DNA of 16,507 nucleotides from an uncultured Streptococcus sp. (GTDB lineage: Bacteria > Bacillota > Bacilli > Lactobacillales > Streptococcaceae): contig NZ_CALTUR010000028.1 of assembly GCF_943912555.1 (NCBI RefSeq), positions 1 to 16,507 of the forward strand. The letters are read 5' to 3'. Shown here piece by piece: positions 1-7,512 of the stretch (position 1 is the first letter of the stretch; each line of letters starts with the position of its first letter). The position numbers and the translations under genes were made by a program. The notes beneath the pieces were generated by a model, which saw only the letters and a list, made by a program, of their open reading frames with translations, searched no databases and was not told where the DNA came from.

Positions 1-7
1 GAAATAC

Positions 8-47
8 AAAAAACTGAGAGAAGAAATTTTAAATCTTCCTTCTCTCA
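8..47 (-). terminator. Rho-independent terminator after the U32-family gene
   Basis: On the minus strand a 9-bp perfect stem (arms at 15-23 and 39-47) closes a 15-base loop. It is followed by a run of six T (8-13). It lies 14 bases past the stop codon of the U32-family gene, so that gene is probably the end of its transcript. Confidence 0.8.
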
Positions 48-61
48 ACGAATCATTTACT

Positions 62-991
62 TTATTTAACCATATCAGGATCGTAATCATAAAATCCTGT
101 ATCAAGGAAACGGTTTTTAGGGTGAAGTTTACGAACTTCTTCATCCAACAAGAAAGCTTGGTCATGGCTAAAGTTACCCTCTTGGATCAAGCTACGCGCT
201 TGGATAAAGAGTTTTGCAATCTCAACAAAGTTCTGACCAGGTGTGTAGAGCCCTTCTAGTTTCCAGTGAGTAAAACCATGCTCTACCAATTCTGTCAATT
301 TGGTCATCAAATCAAGGTCATTGTTGGCAAAGATGTGAGTACCATGATTGTCTTCAAAGATAGAGTAATGGCTTTCAGGATCACTTGGCTCAGCTAAGAA
401 AAGGTCACGCTTACGGGTCTTTTCATCATCAATGTGCGTAAAGTTATAGTAGTTTTGCAAGAGTGGACGTTTGGAATGATGGATGACACTAGCACCGTAA
501 ACCAAAACTTCAGCAGGAATTTCCAAAATCTCTGGCATTTTGAAGAGTTCAGCCGATGGAATTTCACGCGCCAAAACAGCCTCAGATGCGCCAGCCTTTT
601 GTCCCCAGAAGTTTATCTGACGACTGCTAGTTACCATAGTCGAAGCATCGTAAATTGTCTTAAAGGAATAACCATCGCGGTTGACCACGTAAAAGACACC
701 TGCATCCCCAATCGTAATGTAGTCTGTCTTAATTTCTTCCAAAAAGTCTAAGAAGGGCTTGATACGGTCCATCATGTCTTGGTGCATGAGGGCATTGACC
801 GCAACAATCAATTCCTTACCAGTATCATGAACCAGATTAGCGATTTCACGTAATTGGTCATAGCTAAAGGTTGTTGGCAGACGAAGGCCAAAATCTTTCT
901 CACCGACATAGATACGGTCTACTCCAGCCTCGAGTAGTTGTTTAACTTGTTCAATACTTTCAGCGGTTGCTGTAATAATAATCTTTTCCAT
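62..991 (-). CDS. U32-family protein, TrhP1/YrrN-like (tRNA 5-hydroxyuridine synthesis)
   Basis: This 309-residue protein belongs to the peptidase U32 family but is of the short type. The N-terminal strand and the segment AGVDRIYVGEKDFGLRLP match the start of the U32 TIM-like barrel. Instead of the full U32 signature it has VYGASVIHHSKRPLLQNYY at about residues 165-183, typical of the YrrN/TrhP1 branch. In that branch, B. subtilis YrrN with YrrO, and E. coli TrhP, take part in prephenate-dependent hydroxylation of wobble U34 in tRNA; proteolysis is doubtful. The longer partner (YrrO/TrhP2) is not adjacent and nothing shows where it is. The ATG lies only 7 bases below a perfect -10 box and has no Shine-Dalgarno sequence, suggesting a leaderless message. 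Family membership is solid; the tRNA role is inferred from homology. Confidence 0.8.
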   Translation of the reverse strand: MEKIIITATAESIEQVKQLLEAGVDRIYVGEKDFGLRLPTTFSYDQLREIANLVHDTGKELIVAVNALMHQDMMDRIKPFLDFLEEIKTDYITIGDAGVFYVVNRDGYSFKTIYDASTMVTSSRQINFWGQKAGASEAVLAREIPSAELFKMPEILEIPAEVLVYGASVIHHSKRPLLQNYYNFTHIDDEKTRKRDLFLAEPSDPESHYSIFEDNHGTHIFANNDLDLMTKLTELVEHGFTHWKLEGLYTPGQNFVEIAKLFIQARSLIQEGNFSHDQAFLLDEEVRKLHPKNRFLDTGFYDYDPDMVK

Positions 992-998
992 AAGAAAA

Positions 999-1021
999 AT
1001 TATACCATATTTCTCAAATAT
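999..1021 (-). promoter_or_regulatory. Extended -10 promoter of the U32 gene, with adjacent inverted repeat
   Basis: On the minus strand TGG precedes TATAAT (999-1004), forming an extended -10 element. No good -35 is visible at 17 bases. A perfect inverted repeat (arms 1007-1012 and 1016-1021, ATATTT and AAATAT) sits directly upstream where a -35/spacer would be, and may be a binding site. The start codon at 991 coincides with the expected transcription start. Confidence 0.65.
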
Positions 1022-1095
1022 CAGCTATTCTTTGAAAATGAAAAGGTACTTTATTCTTTTTGTAACCTTTCTGTAATAATTCTCTGCTGAAAAAA

Positions 1096-1106
1096 TGATA
1101 AAATAG
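1096..1106 (+). promoter_or_regulatory. Extended -10 promoter of the small membrane protein gene
   Basis: TGATAAAAT is a TG-extended -10 box with one mismatch to TATAAT, about 25 bases before the ATG at 1131. No convincing -35 is seen. A good ribosome binding site (AAGGAG) precedes the ATG. Confidence 0.5.
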
Positions 1107-1130
1107 GTATGTACTGTTAAGGAGAGAATA

Positions 1131-1418
1131 ATGCCCGTAAGAAAATTACAATCCTATGAGGTAGACTATCAAGAAGAATTAAGCCAGCAGGTTCCTCGCT
1201 ATCAAGATTATACACCTGAAGCGCAATCTGATACCAATCTCAAGGAAATCCTATTTTTTGTTAATATCTCTGTTTTTTGTATCTGTATTGCCATCTTTAG
1301 TTTTATCTTTTTAGCATTAAAATTATCAACTGCTCTTGCCTTTACTGCAGCAATCGGATCCAGCTTACTTGTTTTAAAAGTTCAACGATTTATTATCAAA
1401 CGAAAACGTAGAAGATAA
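1131..1418 (+). CDS. Small two-helix membrane protein (probably DUF3270 family)
   Basis: A 95-residue protein with a polar N-terminal tail (1-37) rich in Q, Y and E, two hydrophobic segments at about 40-62 and 65-83, and a strongly basic C-terminus (residues 84-95, ending KRKRRR). By the positive-inside rule the basic tail should face the cytoplasm, as should the N-terminal tail in a helical-hairpin topology. The start is supported by AAGGAG seven bases upstream. It resembles short streptococcal membrane proteins of the DUF3270 type, but I recognise it by shape and context more than by motif. It is the only gene here on the plus strand and is convergent with ciaH, sharing a bidirectional terminator. 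No function can be assigned. Confidence 0.75.
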   Translation: MPVRKLQSYEVDYQEELSQQVPRYQDYTPEAQSDTNLKEILFFVNISVFCICIAIFSFIFLALKLSTALAFTAAIGSSLLVLKVQRFIIKRKRRR

Positions 1419-1420
1419 AT

Positions 1421-1460
1421 CCAAAATATCGCCCCAATTGGAGCGATATTTTTATTTTTT
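1421..1460. terminator. Bidirectional terminator between the small membrane gene and ciaH
   Basis: A 9-bp perfect stem (arms 1424-1432 and 1443-1451) is extended by two more C-G pairs after one mismatch, with an AATT loop. T-rich sequence follows on the plus strand (1447-1460), and the plus-strand A tract before the stem gives a shorter T tract on the minus strand. The two convergent stop codons lie 34 bases apart, so it can serve both genes. Confidence 0.8.
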
Positions 1461-2786
1461 CTTTTTAGATGGTGTGTGGATGGCTATTTTCACTTCAAAG
1501 ATTGTTCCCTTTGGTTTATTATCTTTAACAGTAATGGTTCCTTTTAAAGCATCTACAATTTGCTTGGCTAGGGATAATCCTAAACCAAAGCCACCTTTTT
1601 GACGAGTTCTAGCCTTGTCCACTCGATAAAAGCGGTCAAAAATTTTCTTCTTATCTTCTGTCGAAATACCAACTCCGTTATCAGAAACAAGTAAATACAG
1701 ATTACGGTCAGTAGCTGAAATCACAAAATCAATTTCACCATCTTCTTCAGTATACTTGACAGCATTATCAAATAAGATAGTCATCAACTGCTTCAATAGA
1801 AGCTGATCTGTGACAATCGTTCGATGGATACGATTTTCAAAACGGAAGACACGGTCATTTTCTGAAGCAATCATCTCATAGTTTGTGAAAGTCGTATTAA
1901 AAAAGCTAGTTGGAACTTCTCCAAGTTCAGGCTTAATCCCATCATCTCTACGAGCTAAATTCAACAAATTTGTTGTCAAAAAACGCATATTTCGGACTTC
2001 TTCCAAACTAGATGCAATGCTTTCACTCACATCCATAATGGTAGCTTCTGGCTTACGAAAAAGGGTCTCTAAGCGATTTTGCAAAACTGCAAGTGGAGTT
2101 CGTAACTCATGACTGGCATTTTCCACAAAGGACTGTTGCTTCTGCATGCTCTCAAGCAGGGGCCTAACACTAACCCTAGCTAGATAGAGACTGGCAAGCA
2201 AAGACAAAATCCAGAAACTAGCCATCACAACGACAATCAATTTCTCATGCTTTTGACTGGCCTGCTCCAACTGACTAGTATTAATCAAGACAGCAGCATA
2301 CTTGATATTGGTTGAAACCGAACTGATATTGGTTTCCATCAATATCATGCGATAGATTTCTTCTTGTCCATAGCTATTAAAAACTTGAATCTGATAGATA
2401 TGGCCTAGTTCTTTTTTCTCTAATTTAATCTTATCCAATCCCAAAAATCGATTTCCAGAAAGGAGCTGGGTAAAATTCTTATCAAAAAGAATGACTTCTG
2501 TGTTGGAACTGACATTGGGTTTCACCTCAGTCTTACTAGTATCTGTAGCCGCATTCTCTAAATCTTTAATCTCTTCTGTTGCCCTATTTACAGCAAGCTG
2601 AATAACTGCTTGAGGATTTTCACTCAGTCCATGAAGCTTATCATCAACCGAAGTATAGAGACTCGAATGCATGACTTGTAAAATAATCAGAGTCATGGTA
2701 GAGAAAATCAGAGTGAAGACACCAAAGTTGCGGATAAAATAACTAAAGTCATCCGCATACCATGTTTTTTTTAGTTTACTGAACAT
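1452..2786 (-). CDS. ciaH: Sensor histidine kinase CiaH
   Basis: A 444-residue membrane histidine kinase, partner of CiaR. It has a short cytoplasmic N-terminus, a first transmembrane helix at about 19-40, an extracytoplasmic sensor region at about 41-182, and a second helix at about 184-203. The dimerisation box [11 protein letters not shown] contains the phospho-acceptor H226. The ATP-binding domain has an N box (FDNAVKY), G1 (DNGVGIS), F box ([12 protein letters not shown]) and G2 (GGFGLGLSL). In pneumococcus CiaRH controls competence, beta-lactam tolerance, lysis and small csRNAs. Residue 230, changed to Pro in the classic cefotaxime-resistant ciaH allele, is the wild-type Thr here. The start codon overlaps the end of ciaR by 11 bases, implying translational coupling. 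Confidence 0.95.
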   Translation of the reverse strand: MFSKLKKTWYADDFSYFIRNFGVFTLIFSTMTLIILQVMHSSLYTSVDDKLHGLSENPQAVIQLAVNRATEEIKDLENAATDTSKTEVKPNVSSNTEVILFDKNFTQLLSGNRFLGLDKIKLEKKELGHIYQIQVFNSYGQEEIYRMILMETNISSVSTNIKYAAVLINTSQLEQASQKHEKLIVVVMASFWILSLLASLYLARVSVRPLLESMQKQQSFVENASHELRTPLAVLQNRLETLFRKPEATIMDVSESIASSLEEVRNMRFLTTNLLNLARRDDGIKPELGEVPTSFFNTTFTNYEMIASENDRVFRFENRIHRTIVTDQLLLKQLMTILFDNAVKYTEEDGEIDFVISATDRNLYLLVSDNGVGISTEDKKKIFDRFYRVDKARTRQKGGFGLGLSLAKQIVDALKGTITVKDNKPKGTIFEVKIAIHTPSKKKK

Positions 2787-3450
2787 CTTTTAAAATATAC
2801 CCAACACTGCGCAAGGTTTGCAAATTCTCTGCAAAAGTGGTTTCTTTTAATTTCTTACGGACTTTTGAAACATAAACTTCTACAACTGAAATCGTTGTGT
2901 CACTATCAAATCCCCATAGACGATCAAAAATCTGAGTCTTAGGCAAAATAACATTTTGATTTTGAAGGAAATAAACCAGTAAATCGAACTCTTTCCCCAG
3001 CAATTCGACTGGATTATCTTCAACCTTAACGGTATTTGTTGACAAATTAACTACAATATTTCCATAAGTCAAGGTGTTTTCATTAAACTTACCTGAACGT
3101 TTGAGAAGGGCTTGAATCCGCATTTTGAGTTCTTCTAGGTAGAAAGGTTTAGTCAGATAATCATCTGCTCCTAGTTCAAAACCATGTCCCTTGTCATCCA
3201 AACTTTCCTTGGCAGTCATGATCAAAACTGGTGTCGTAATCCCCTTTTCACGCAATTCTTTCAAGACTTGGAAGCCATTTTTTTCTGGCAACATCAAATC
3301 GAGCAAAATCAAGTCATAGACGCCACTTTCAGCTTCGTAGAGACCTTCTTCCCCATCAAATACCTGCATGACATCCGCAAAATCGTCTAAAAAGTCAAAT
3401 ACTGAATTTGACAGGCCTAGGTCATCCTCAACCAATAAGATTTTTATCAT
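2776..3450 (-). CDS. ciaR: Response regulator CiaR
   Basis: A 224-residue OmpR/PhoB-type regulator. The receiver domain (1 to about 118) has the acidic pocket E8-D9-D10, the phospho-acceptor D51 in [13 protein letters not shown], the TAK switch segment and the conserved lysine in LTKPF. The C-terminal winged helix (about 125-224) includes [18 protein letters not shown] and the recognition segment before SVGYILKD. I chose the ATG at 3450 because AAGGAGGAG lies just upstream and the protein then begins [10 protein letters not shown]; a longer in-frame start at 3516 would place 22 extra residues across the promoter. CiaR binds direct repeats of TTTAAG with a 5-base gap. It is first in the ciaRH operon. 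Confidence 0.96.
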   Translation of the reverse strand: MIKILLVEDDLGLSNSVFDFLDDFADVMQVFDGEEGLYEAESGVYDLILLDLMLPEKNGFQVLKELREKGITTPVLIMTAKESLDDKGHGFELGADDYLTKPFYLEELKMRIQALLKRSGKFNENTLTYGNIVVNLSTNTVKVEDNPVELLGKEFDLLVYFLQNQNVILPKTQIFDRLWGFDSDTTISVVEVYVSKVRKKLKETTFAENLQTLRSVGYILKDVQ

Positions 3451-3474
3451 GAGAAACTCCTCCTTATTAAAACC

Positions 3475-3496
3475 ATTATACCAAATTTGCCTTAAA
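3475..3496 (-). promoter_or_regulatory. ciaRH promoter with a possible CiaR box
   Basis: On the minus strand a perfect TATAAT (3475-3480) is preceded by TGG, giving an extended -10. The bases just upstream read TTTAAG, five bases, then TTTGGT (3480-3496), a half-matching copy of the CiaR direct repeat TTTAAG-N5-TTTAAG. Transcription would start near 3468, about 18 bases before the ciaR ATG. Confidence 0.6.
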
Positions 3497-3545
3497 AAAA
3501 ACTCAACTCTCTGCATTTTACATGAGATAGCTGAGTTTTCTTTTT
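3494..3545. terminator. Bidirectional-looking terminator after pepN
   Basis: The outer 8-bp stem AAAACTCA/TGAGTTTT (3498-3505 and 3532-3539) continues inward with imperfect pairing of CTCT and AGAG-type bases. Eight T follow on the minus strand (3494-3501), and a T-rich tract lies on the plus strand. It lies within 60 bases of the pepN stop and partly overlaps the region upstream of the ciaRH -10 box. Confidence 0.7.
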
Positions 3546-3557
3546 ATTTAGTCTTGA

Positions 3558-6104
3558 TTATTTAGTTCCGTACTGAAGAACGACTGCTTCCACTGCAGCT
3601 TTTTCACGGTTAATCAAGTCAACACGCGCTGCAATGTCCTTGATTCCCATACCGATGTTACGGCTAAGAGCAAGGTCAGAAAGTTGTGGCTCAAAGAATT
3701 CCTTATATTCTACAAAGCGTTGCTGAGTCTTAAATACGTGAGCAGGAAGGATAACAAAACTATCAAAGCTCATATCTCCTCCAAGAGCTGCCTTAATCCA
3801 ATCCCAATTTTCACGCGCCCAAGACCAAGCTGTTTCCTGAGTTGCTTGATGAGATAGGAAATGATTATACCAAGCTGACAAGTCTTGTGGTTTAACCACA
3901 AATTTGTCCTTCCAAGAAGCAATCAAGGTTTGGATATTATCCGCATCTTTACTGTAGGCAAGAGCTCCTGCTAACTGGCGTTTAAAAACAGCATCTGTTG
4001 CGTGAGTATAAGTATCAAGATAAAGTGCTAACAAGTCTTTGGTCTCATGATGTTTCATCTCATTAATTAGGACTTGTGAACGAATTGCTGCTGGAAGTCC
4101 TGCAAGCTGATCCTTGTGAGCTTCGAAGATTTGGCTAGCTACTTGGCTAGCTTCTGCATCATTTGAGCGAATCATCATGGAAATGGTCAACTGACGAACC
4201 AATTCATCCTCATCTGATTCTCCATCTTTAGCTTCAAAACCAAGACGGTCATAGTTATGACGAGCCAATTTAGCAACCAATGCTTTGAAGGCTCTTTCAG
4301 CTTCTGTTCCTTCATCGATAAAGCGCTCAAGGGCAGAAATCACTTGAGAAACAGCTGAAACGACAAGGTAAGATTCTTCTTTAGCAAGTTTATCAAGGAC
4401 TGGGAGCAAGTCTGCATAAGAAATGTGCCCTGCTTCAGCCAACAAACGACGTTCTTGAACGATTTGAAGTTTACTTGTGTTATCAAGCTCAACTAGGTCA
4501 GCAAGAACTGCATCTAACAAGTCTCCTTGATAGTCGGTAATATAGTGGGCTGTATTTTCAGTGTTGAGACGAAGAGCTCCATCATTTTCAGCAAGAAGGG
4601 CTGCGTAGCCAGGAATTTCGATGCTTTCAGTTTCGAGTGTATCAGGCAAGCCTTTCCAGTTACTATTTAGTGGCACAACCCAGAGACGGTTCTTGTCTTC
4701 GTGCTCACCGATAAAGAATTGTTTTTGTGAGATCTTCAAGACATCATTTTCAACTTTGACAGTGAGAACTGGATAACCAGGTTGTTCCAACCAAGAATCC
4801 ATAAAGGCTGCAACATCACGACCTGATGCTTGACCAAGAGCATTCCAAAGGTCACGACCAATGGTATTGCTGTATTGATGTTTTTCAAAGTAAACATGCA
4901 AACCTTTAGCAAAATCAGCATCACCGAGCCAACGACGAAGCATATGCATGAGGCGACTTCCTTTGGCATAGACGATAGCACCATCAAATAGTGTATTGAT
5001 TTCGTCTGGATGTTTAACTTCGACATGAACAGACTGAACGCCATCAGTAGCGTCACGTTTCAAAGCAGACGGAACACCACCTGTTTGGAAATCTTCAAAG
5101 ATATTCCAGCTTGGTTCAATAGCATCCACACAGACATATTCCATCATATTGGCGAAACTTTCATTAAGCCAAAGGTCATCCCACCATTTCATAGTAACAA
5201 GGTTACCAAACCATTGGTGAGCCAATTCATGAGCCACAACAAGGGCAACTTGTTGACGGCTGGCAAAGGTAGAGTTTTCATCCACAACCAAGTAAACTTC
5301 ACGGTAGGTCACAAGACCCCAGTTTTCCATAGCTCCAGCTGAGAAGTCAGGAAGGGCGATGTGGAGAGATTGAGGGATCGGGTACTTAACTCCATAGTAA
5401 TCTTCGTAAAACTCGATAGAGCGAACAGCGATATCCAGTGAGAAATCAAGGTTTGATAGTGGATGAGCTTTGGTTGAGTAGACACCGACGAGGGTACCAT
5501 TTTTAGTTTTAGCGGTCACACCTTGCAAATCACCGGCGACAAAGGCTAATAAGTAAGAAGACATGCGAGGTGTTGTCTCAAACTTCCAGATACCTGTTTC
5601 CTTACGTTTTTCAACATCGATTTCTGGCATATTAGACAAGGCCAATTCACCTTCTGCTTGGTCAAAACGTAGAGAGAGGTCAAAAGTTGCTTTGGCTTCT
5701 GGCTCATCCACGCATGGGAAAGCTTCGCGCGCAAAATGGCTCTCGAACTGAGTTGACAAGACTTCCTTCTTGATTCCATCAACTGTGTAATAAGAAGGGT
5801 AAATCCCTGTCATGTTGTCTGTGATTTTACCAGAAAAGGTAAGAACCACTTCAACTTGACCAGCCTCAGCCAATTCGATATGAAGGGCTTCATTGTCATG
5901 GTCAACCGTAAATGGGCGAGCCACCCCTGCAACTTCTACAGAGACGATTTCCAAGTCTTTTTGGTGAAGGGAAATACGGTCACTCTGTGCTTGACCAGTG
6001 ATGGTCACCTTCCCTGAAAACGTCTTGGTCTCACGACTCAAGTCTAAAAATAAATCATAATGTTCAGGAACAAATTGCTTAATAAAATGTTCAACTGCTT
6101 GCAT
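3558..6104 (-). CDS. pepN: Aminopeptidase N (M1 family zinc metallopeptidase)
   Basis: An 848-residue cytoplasmic M1 aminopeptidase, the usual length for streptococcal/lactococcal PepN, which removes N-terminal residues (notably Lys and other basic or hydrophobic ones) from peptides. The N-terminal beta domain (about 1-200) is followed by the exopeptidase motif GAMEN (257-261), the zinc-binding HELAH (292-296) with the third ligand E315 in WLNES, and the transition-state tyrosine Y379 in GAIVYAKG. The C-terminal helical ERAP1-like domain fills about residues 520-848. No signal peptide is present. The ATG is supported by AGGAG 6 bases upstream. It has its own promoter and terminator, so it is probably monocistronic, with ciaRH separately promoted downstream. 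The coding frame is intact. Confidence 0.96.
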   Translation of the reverse strand: MQAVEHFIKQFVPEHYDLFLDLSRETKTFSGKVTITGQAQSDRISLHQKDLEIVSVEVAGVARPFTVDHDNEALHIELAEAGQVEVVLTFSGKITDNMTGIYPSYYTVDGIKKEVLSTQFESHFAREAFPCVDEPEAKATFDLSLRFDQAEGELALSNMPEIDVEKRKETGIWKFETTPRMSSYLLAFVAGDLQGVTAKTKNGTLVGVYSTKAHPLSNLDFSLDIAVRSIEFYEDYYGVKYPIPQSLHIALPDFSAGAMENWGLVTYREVYLVVDENSTFASRQQVALVVAHELAHQWFGNLVTMKWWDDLWLNESFANMMEYVCVDAIEPSWNIFEDFQTGGVPSALKRDATDGVQSVHVEVKHPDEINTLFDGAIVYAKGSRLMHMLRRWLGDADFAKGLHVYFEKHQYSNTIGRDLWNALGQASGRDVAAFMDSWLEQPGYPVLTVKVENDVLKISQKQFFIGEHEDKNRLWVVPLNSNWKGLPDTLETESIEIPGYAALLAENDGALRLNTENTAHYITDYQGDLLDAVLADLVELDNTSKLQIVQERRLLAEAGHISYADLLPVLDKLAKEESYLVVSAVSQVISALERFIDEGTEAERAFKALVAKLARHNYDRLGFEAKDGESDEDELVRQLTISMMIRSNDAEASQVASQIFEAHKDQLAGLPAAIRSQVLINEMKHHETKDLLALYLDTYTHATDAVFKRQLAGALAYSKDADNIQTLIASWKDKFVVKPQDLSAWYNHFLSHQATQETAWSWARENWDWIKAALGGDMSFDSFVILPAHVFKTQQRFVEYKEFFEPQLSDLALSRNIGMGIKDIAARVDLINREKAAVEAVVLQYGTK

Positions 6105-6126
6105 AGTTTTCTCCTATTCTAAGTTT

Positions 6127-6162
6127 AAGAGCTAGAGCTCTTCTTCAAACAAACTTATTATA
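6127..6162 (-). promoter_or_regulatory. pepN promoter and 5' hairpin leader
   Basis: A TG-extended perfect TATAAT occupies 6157-6162 (minus strand); the -35 region is only T-rich. The short leader contains a 16-base inverted repeat, AAGAGCT-CT-AGCTCTT (6127-6142). Outer AAGTTT/AAACTT arms would pair around it with a one-sided bulge, so the transcript could fold almost from its first base. The hairpin ends about 11 bases before AGGAG. Confidence 0.65.
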
Positions 6163-6215
6163 TCATGTTTTGTCTAAGAAAAAAGGATTGGACGGCGATT
6201 TCCAAAACTTTCTTC

Positions 6216-6241
6216 CTTCTAGAAGTCTACAGGGGGTAGAC
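6216..6241 (-). other. Overlapping palindromes at the end of the ASCH gene; weak or no terminator
   Basis: GTCTAC and GTAGAC (6225-6230, 6236-6241) form a 6-bp hairpin that contains the ASCH-gene stop codon, and CTTCTAGAAG (6216-6225) is a second palindrome. The following minus-strand sequence is purine-rich, not a T tract, so efficient Rho-independent termination is unlikely. Readthrough into pepN is possible. Confidence 0.4.
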
Positions 6242-6667
6242 CTTGCGAAATTCTTCTAAAACAACCTTGCTTTCAGGTGTAAAAGTCAGTCCTGCTTCTC
6301 TAAGCCACTCGGCGAAACAATCCTCATGAACCTGACGCCAATAGGCTAGGGTTTTGTCACCTTCTCCTTCCTTAAAGGCATGTTGAGCAGAAACTTGATT
6401 GAAGGGCTGGACAGAAACCTTGGTAATTTCGACAATGCAGACAGCCTGATTTTGACTGTCTAAAATAACATCAAATTTCCCTTCTTGCGGAAGGGGTTCG
6501 TCTTCTAGTGCATAGAGGTCGTAGGCCGAGGCGGTTGCTGTCTTTTCTCCTTTTAAAACCAAATCTGCCAAGAAATCGGCATCTACTCCAAAAGCCCAGG
6601 CATCAATTTCATCTCCGATAGCGGAATTAATTTGCTTGTAGGCATTGCACATTTCTTGCGGTGTCAT
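6227..6667 (-). CDS. ASCH-domain protein
   Basis: A 146-residue protein made up almost entirely of an ASCH domain, a PUA-like beta-barrel fold. Family hallmarks are the helix WAFGVDADFLADLVLKG followed by GEKTATAS (40-47), the turn EPLPQEGKFDVILD, the strand VCIVEITKV, and the end segment EGEGDKTLAYWRQVHEDCF. ASCH proteins are thought to bind RNA or nucleoside derivatives, and one group (YqfB) hydrolyses N4-acetylcytidine; the specific substrate here is unknown. The ATG at 6667 overlaps the stop of the upstream PEP-barrel gene as ATGA, and AAAGGAG lies within the end of that gene, so translation is coupled. It is the last gene of the operon that begins with DUF2829. Confidence 0.85.
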   Translation of the reverse strand: MTPQEMCNAYKQINSAIGDEIDAWAFGVDADFLADLVLKGEKTATASAYDLYALEDEPLPQEGKFDVILDSQNQAVCIVEITKVSVQPFNQVSAQHAFKEGEGDKTLAYWRQVHEDCFAEWLREAGLTFTPESKVVLEEFRKVYPL

Positions 6668-7512
6668 GGGTTTCTCCTTTGTAATTTCTTACTTTCTTCT
6701 TTTATGTGTTTAAGATGGTCTGGATGGTCAATTTCTAAATCAAAAATCTCTAGAATAGAACTGTAGTGAATAATGCACTTGATACCCAACTGATTCATTT
6801 TTTGTATGAAAGAATCATTCAGATAGCCTGCTACAGCAAAGTCAATTTTTTTCATCCTTGCTTTATCCTGCATATCTCTTAGCATATCTAACATTATTGG
6901 ACTTTCCATATCATGCCATTGACTGCTTCTAACAGTCGCAAAAACAAAAGAAGTCAAATCATTCATTCCAACTATAATCTTTGAAATGCCCGTTTCCAGT
7001 ATCCTGTCTAAGTCAAAATATGCTGACGGTAATTCAATCATCGTGGCAATTTTCCCAGTAAAACCCTGCTGACGCAATACTGTAATAGCTTGCTTTAACT
7101 GCCCAGCATCATTGACAAAAGGAAAGATAACAGATAGATTGGGATTGTTTTGATAAACTTCTGTAACGACATGTGCTTCAGCCTGAAATTCATCCGGACA
7201 CGCCAGCAAACGCCTAGTTCCTCTATATCCAAATAAGGGATGATTTTCATCAAAATACTCTTTAGTTCCCTCTAAACAATTGGCTTCTGCATTCGTTAAT
7301 TCAGAAAAACGATACCAAACTTCTTCATATGAGTACAAGGAGCAAATGGTGTCTAGATAATCTTTTACAAATTGCTGACAACTTGGTAATAGGATGTTTT
7401 GATTGAGCTCTCTCAACAAATATTCCCCACGAATCATGCCAACATGATGAAATAGTTGTGGATAAACTTTTTCATCAAGTTTTTCGCCACTAAGGGCAAG
7501 TTGGTTTTGCAT
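6664..7512 (-). CDS. Stand-alone PEP-synthase-like TIM barrel lacking the catalytic Cys
   Basis: A 282-residue protein aligning along its length with the C-terminal PEP/pyruvate-binding barrel of PEP synthase (PpsA). Visible matches: GMIRGEYLL (25-33) for the GLxRxEF motif, VWYRFSELTNAE (66-77), ENHPLFGYRGTRR (89-101), SVIFPFVNDAGQ (127-138), MIELPSA with E160, and GMNDLTSF (182-189) for GSNDMTQ. It has neither the ATP-grasp nor the swivelling phosphohistidine domain. Where PpsA has GICGQGPSD with the catalytic Cys, this protein has AVAGYLND, with Ala at 228. Catalysis by the usual route is therefore unlikely; a binding, regulatory or altered lyase role is possible. The ATG is preceded by GGAAGGA, overlaps the Nudix remnant's reading frame, and shares ATGA with the ASCH gene. 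Confidence 0.75.
   Translation of the reverse strand: MQNQLALSGEKLDEKVYPQLFHHVGMIRGEYLLRELNQNILLPSCQQFVKDYLDTICSLYSYEEVWYRFSELTNAEANCLEGTKEYFDENHPLFGYRGTRRLLACPDEFQAEAHVVTEVYQNNPNLSVIFPFVNDAGQLKQAITVLRQQGFTGKIATMIELPSAYFDLDRILETGISKIIVGMNDLTSFVFATVRSSQWHDMESPIMLDMLRDMQDKARMKKIDFAVAGYLNDSFIQKMNQLGIKCIIHYSSILEIFDLEIDHPDHLKHIKEESKKLQRRNP

Noticed and set aside
3480..3496. A CiaR-dependent small RNA (csRNA) at the ciaR-pepN junction
   Set aside because: The repeat is imperfect, it overlaps the ciaR promoter itself, and no separate short transcript with its own terminator can be drawn.
3451..3516. N-terminal extension of CiaR by 22 residues
   Set aside because: It would be translated across the -10 box; the ATG at 3450 has an ideal AAGGAGGAG and gives the normal receiver-domain start.
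4736..5782. Several 60-110 residue open frames on both strands inside pepN
   Set aside because: They overlap a long, well-conserved gene, show no protein-family signal or ribosome binding sites, and are frame shadows.
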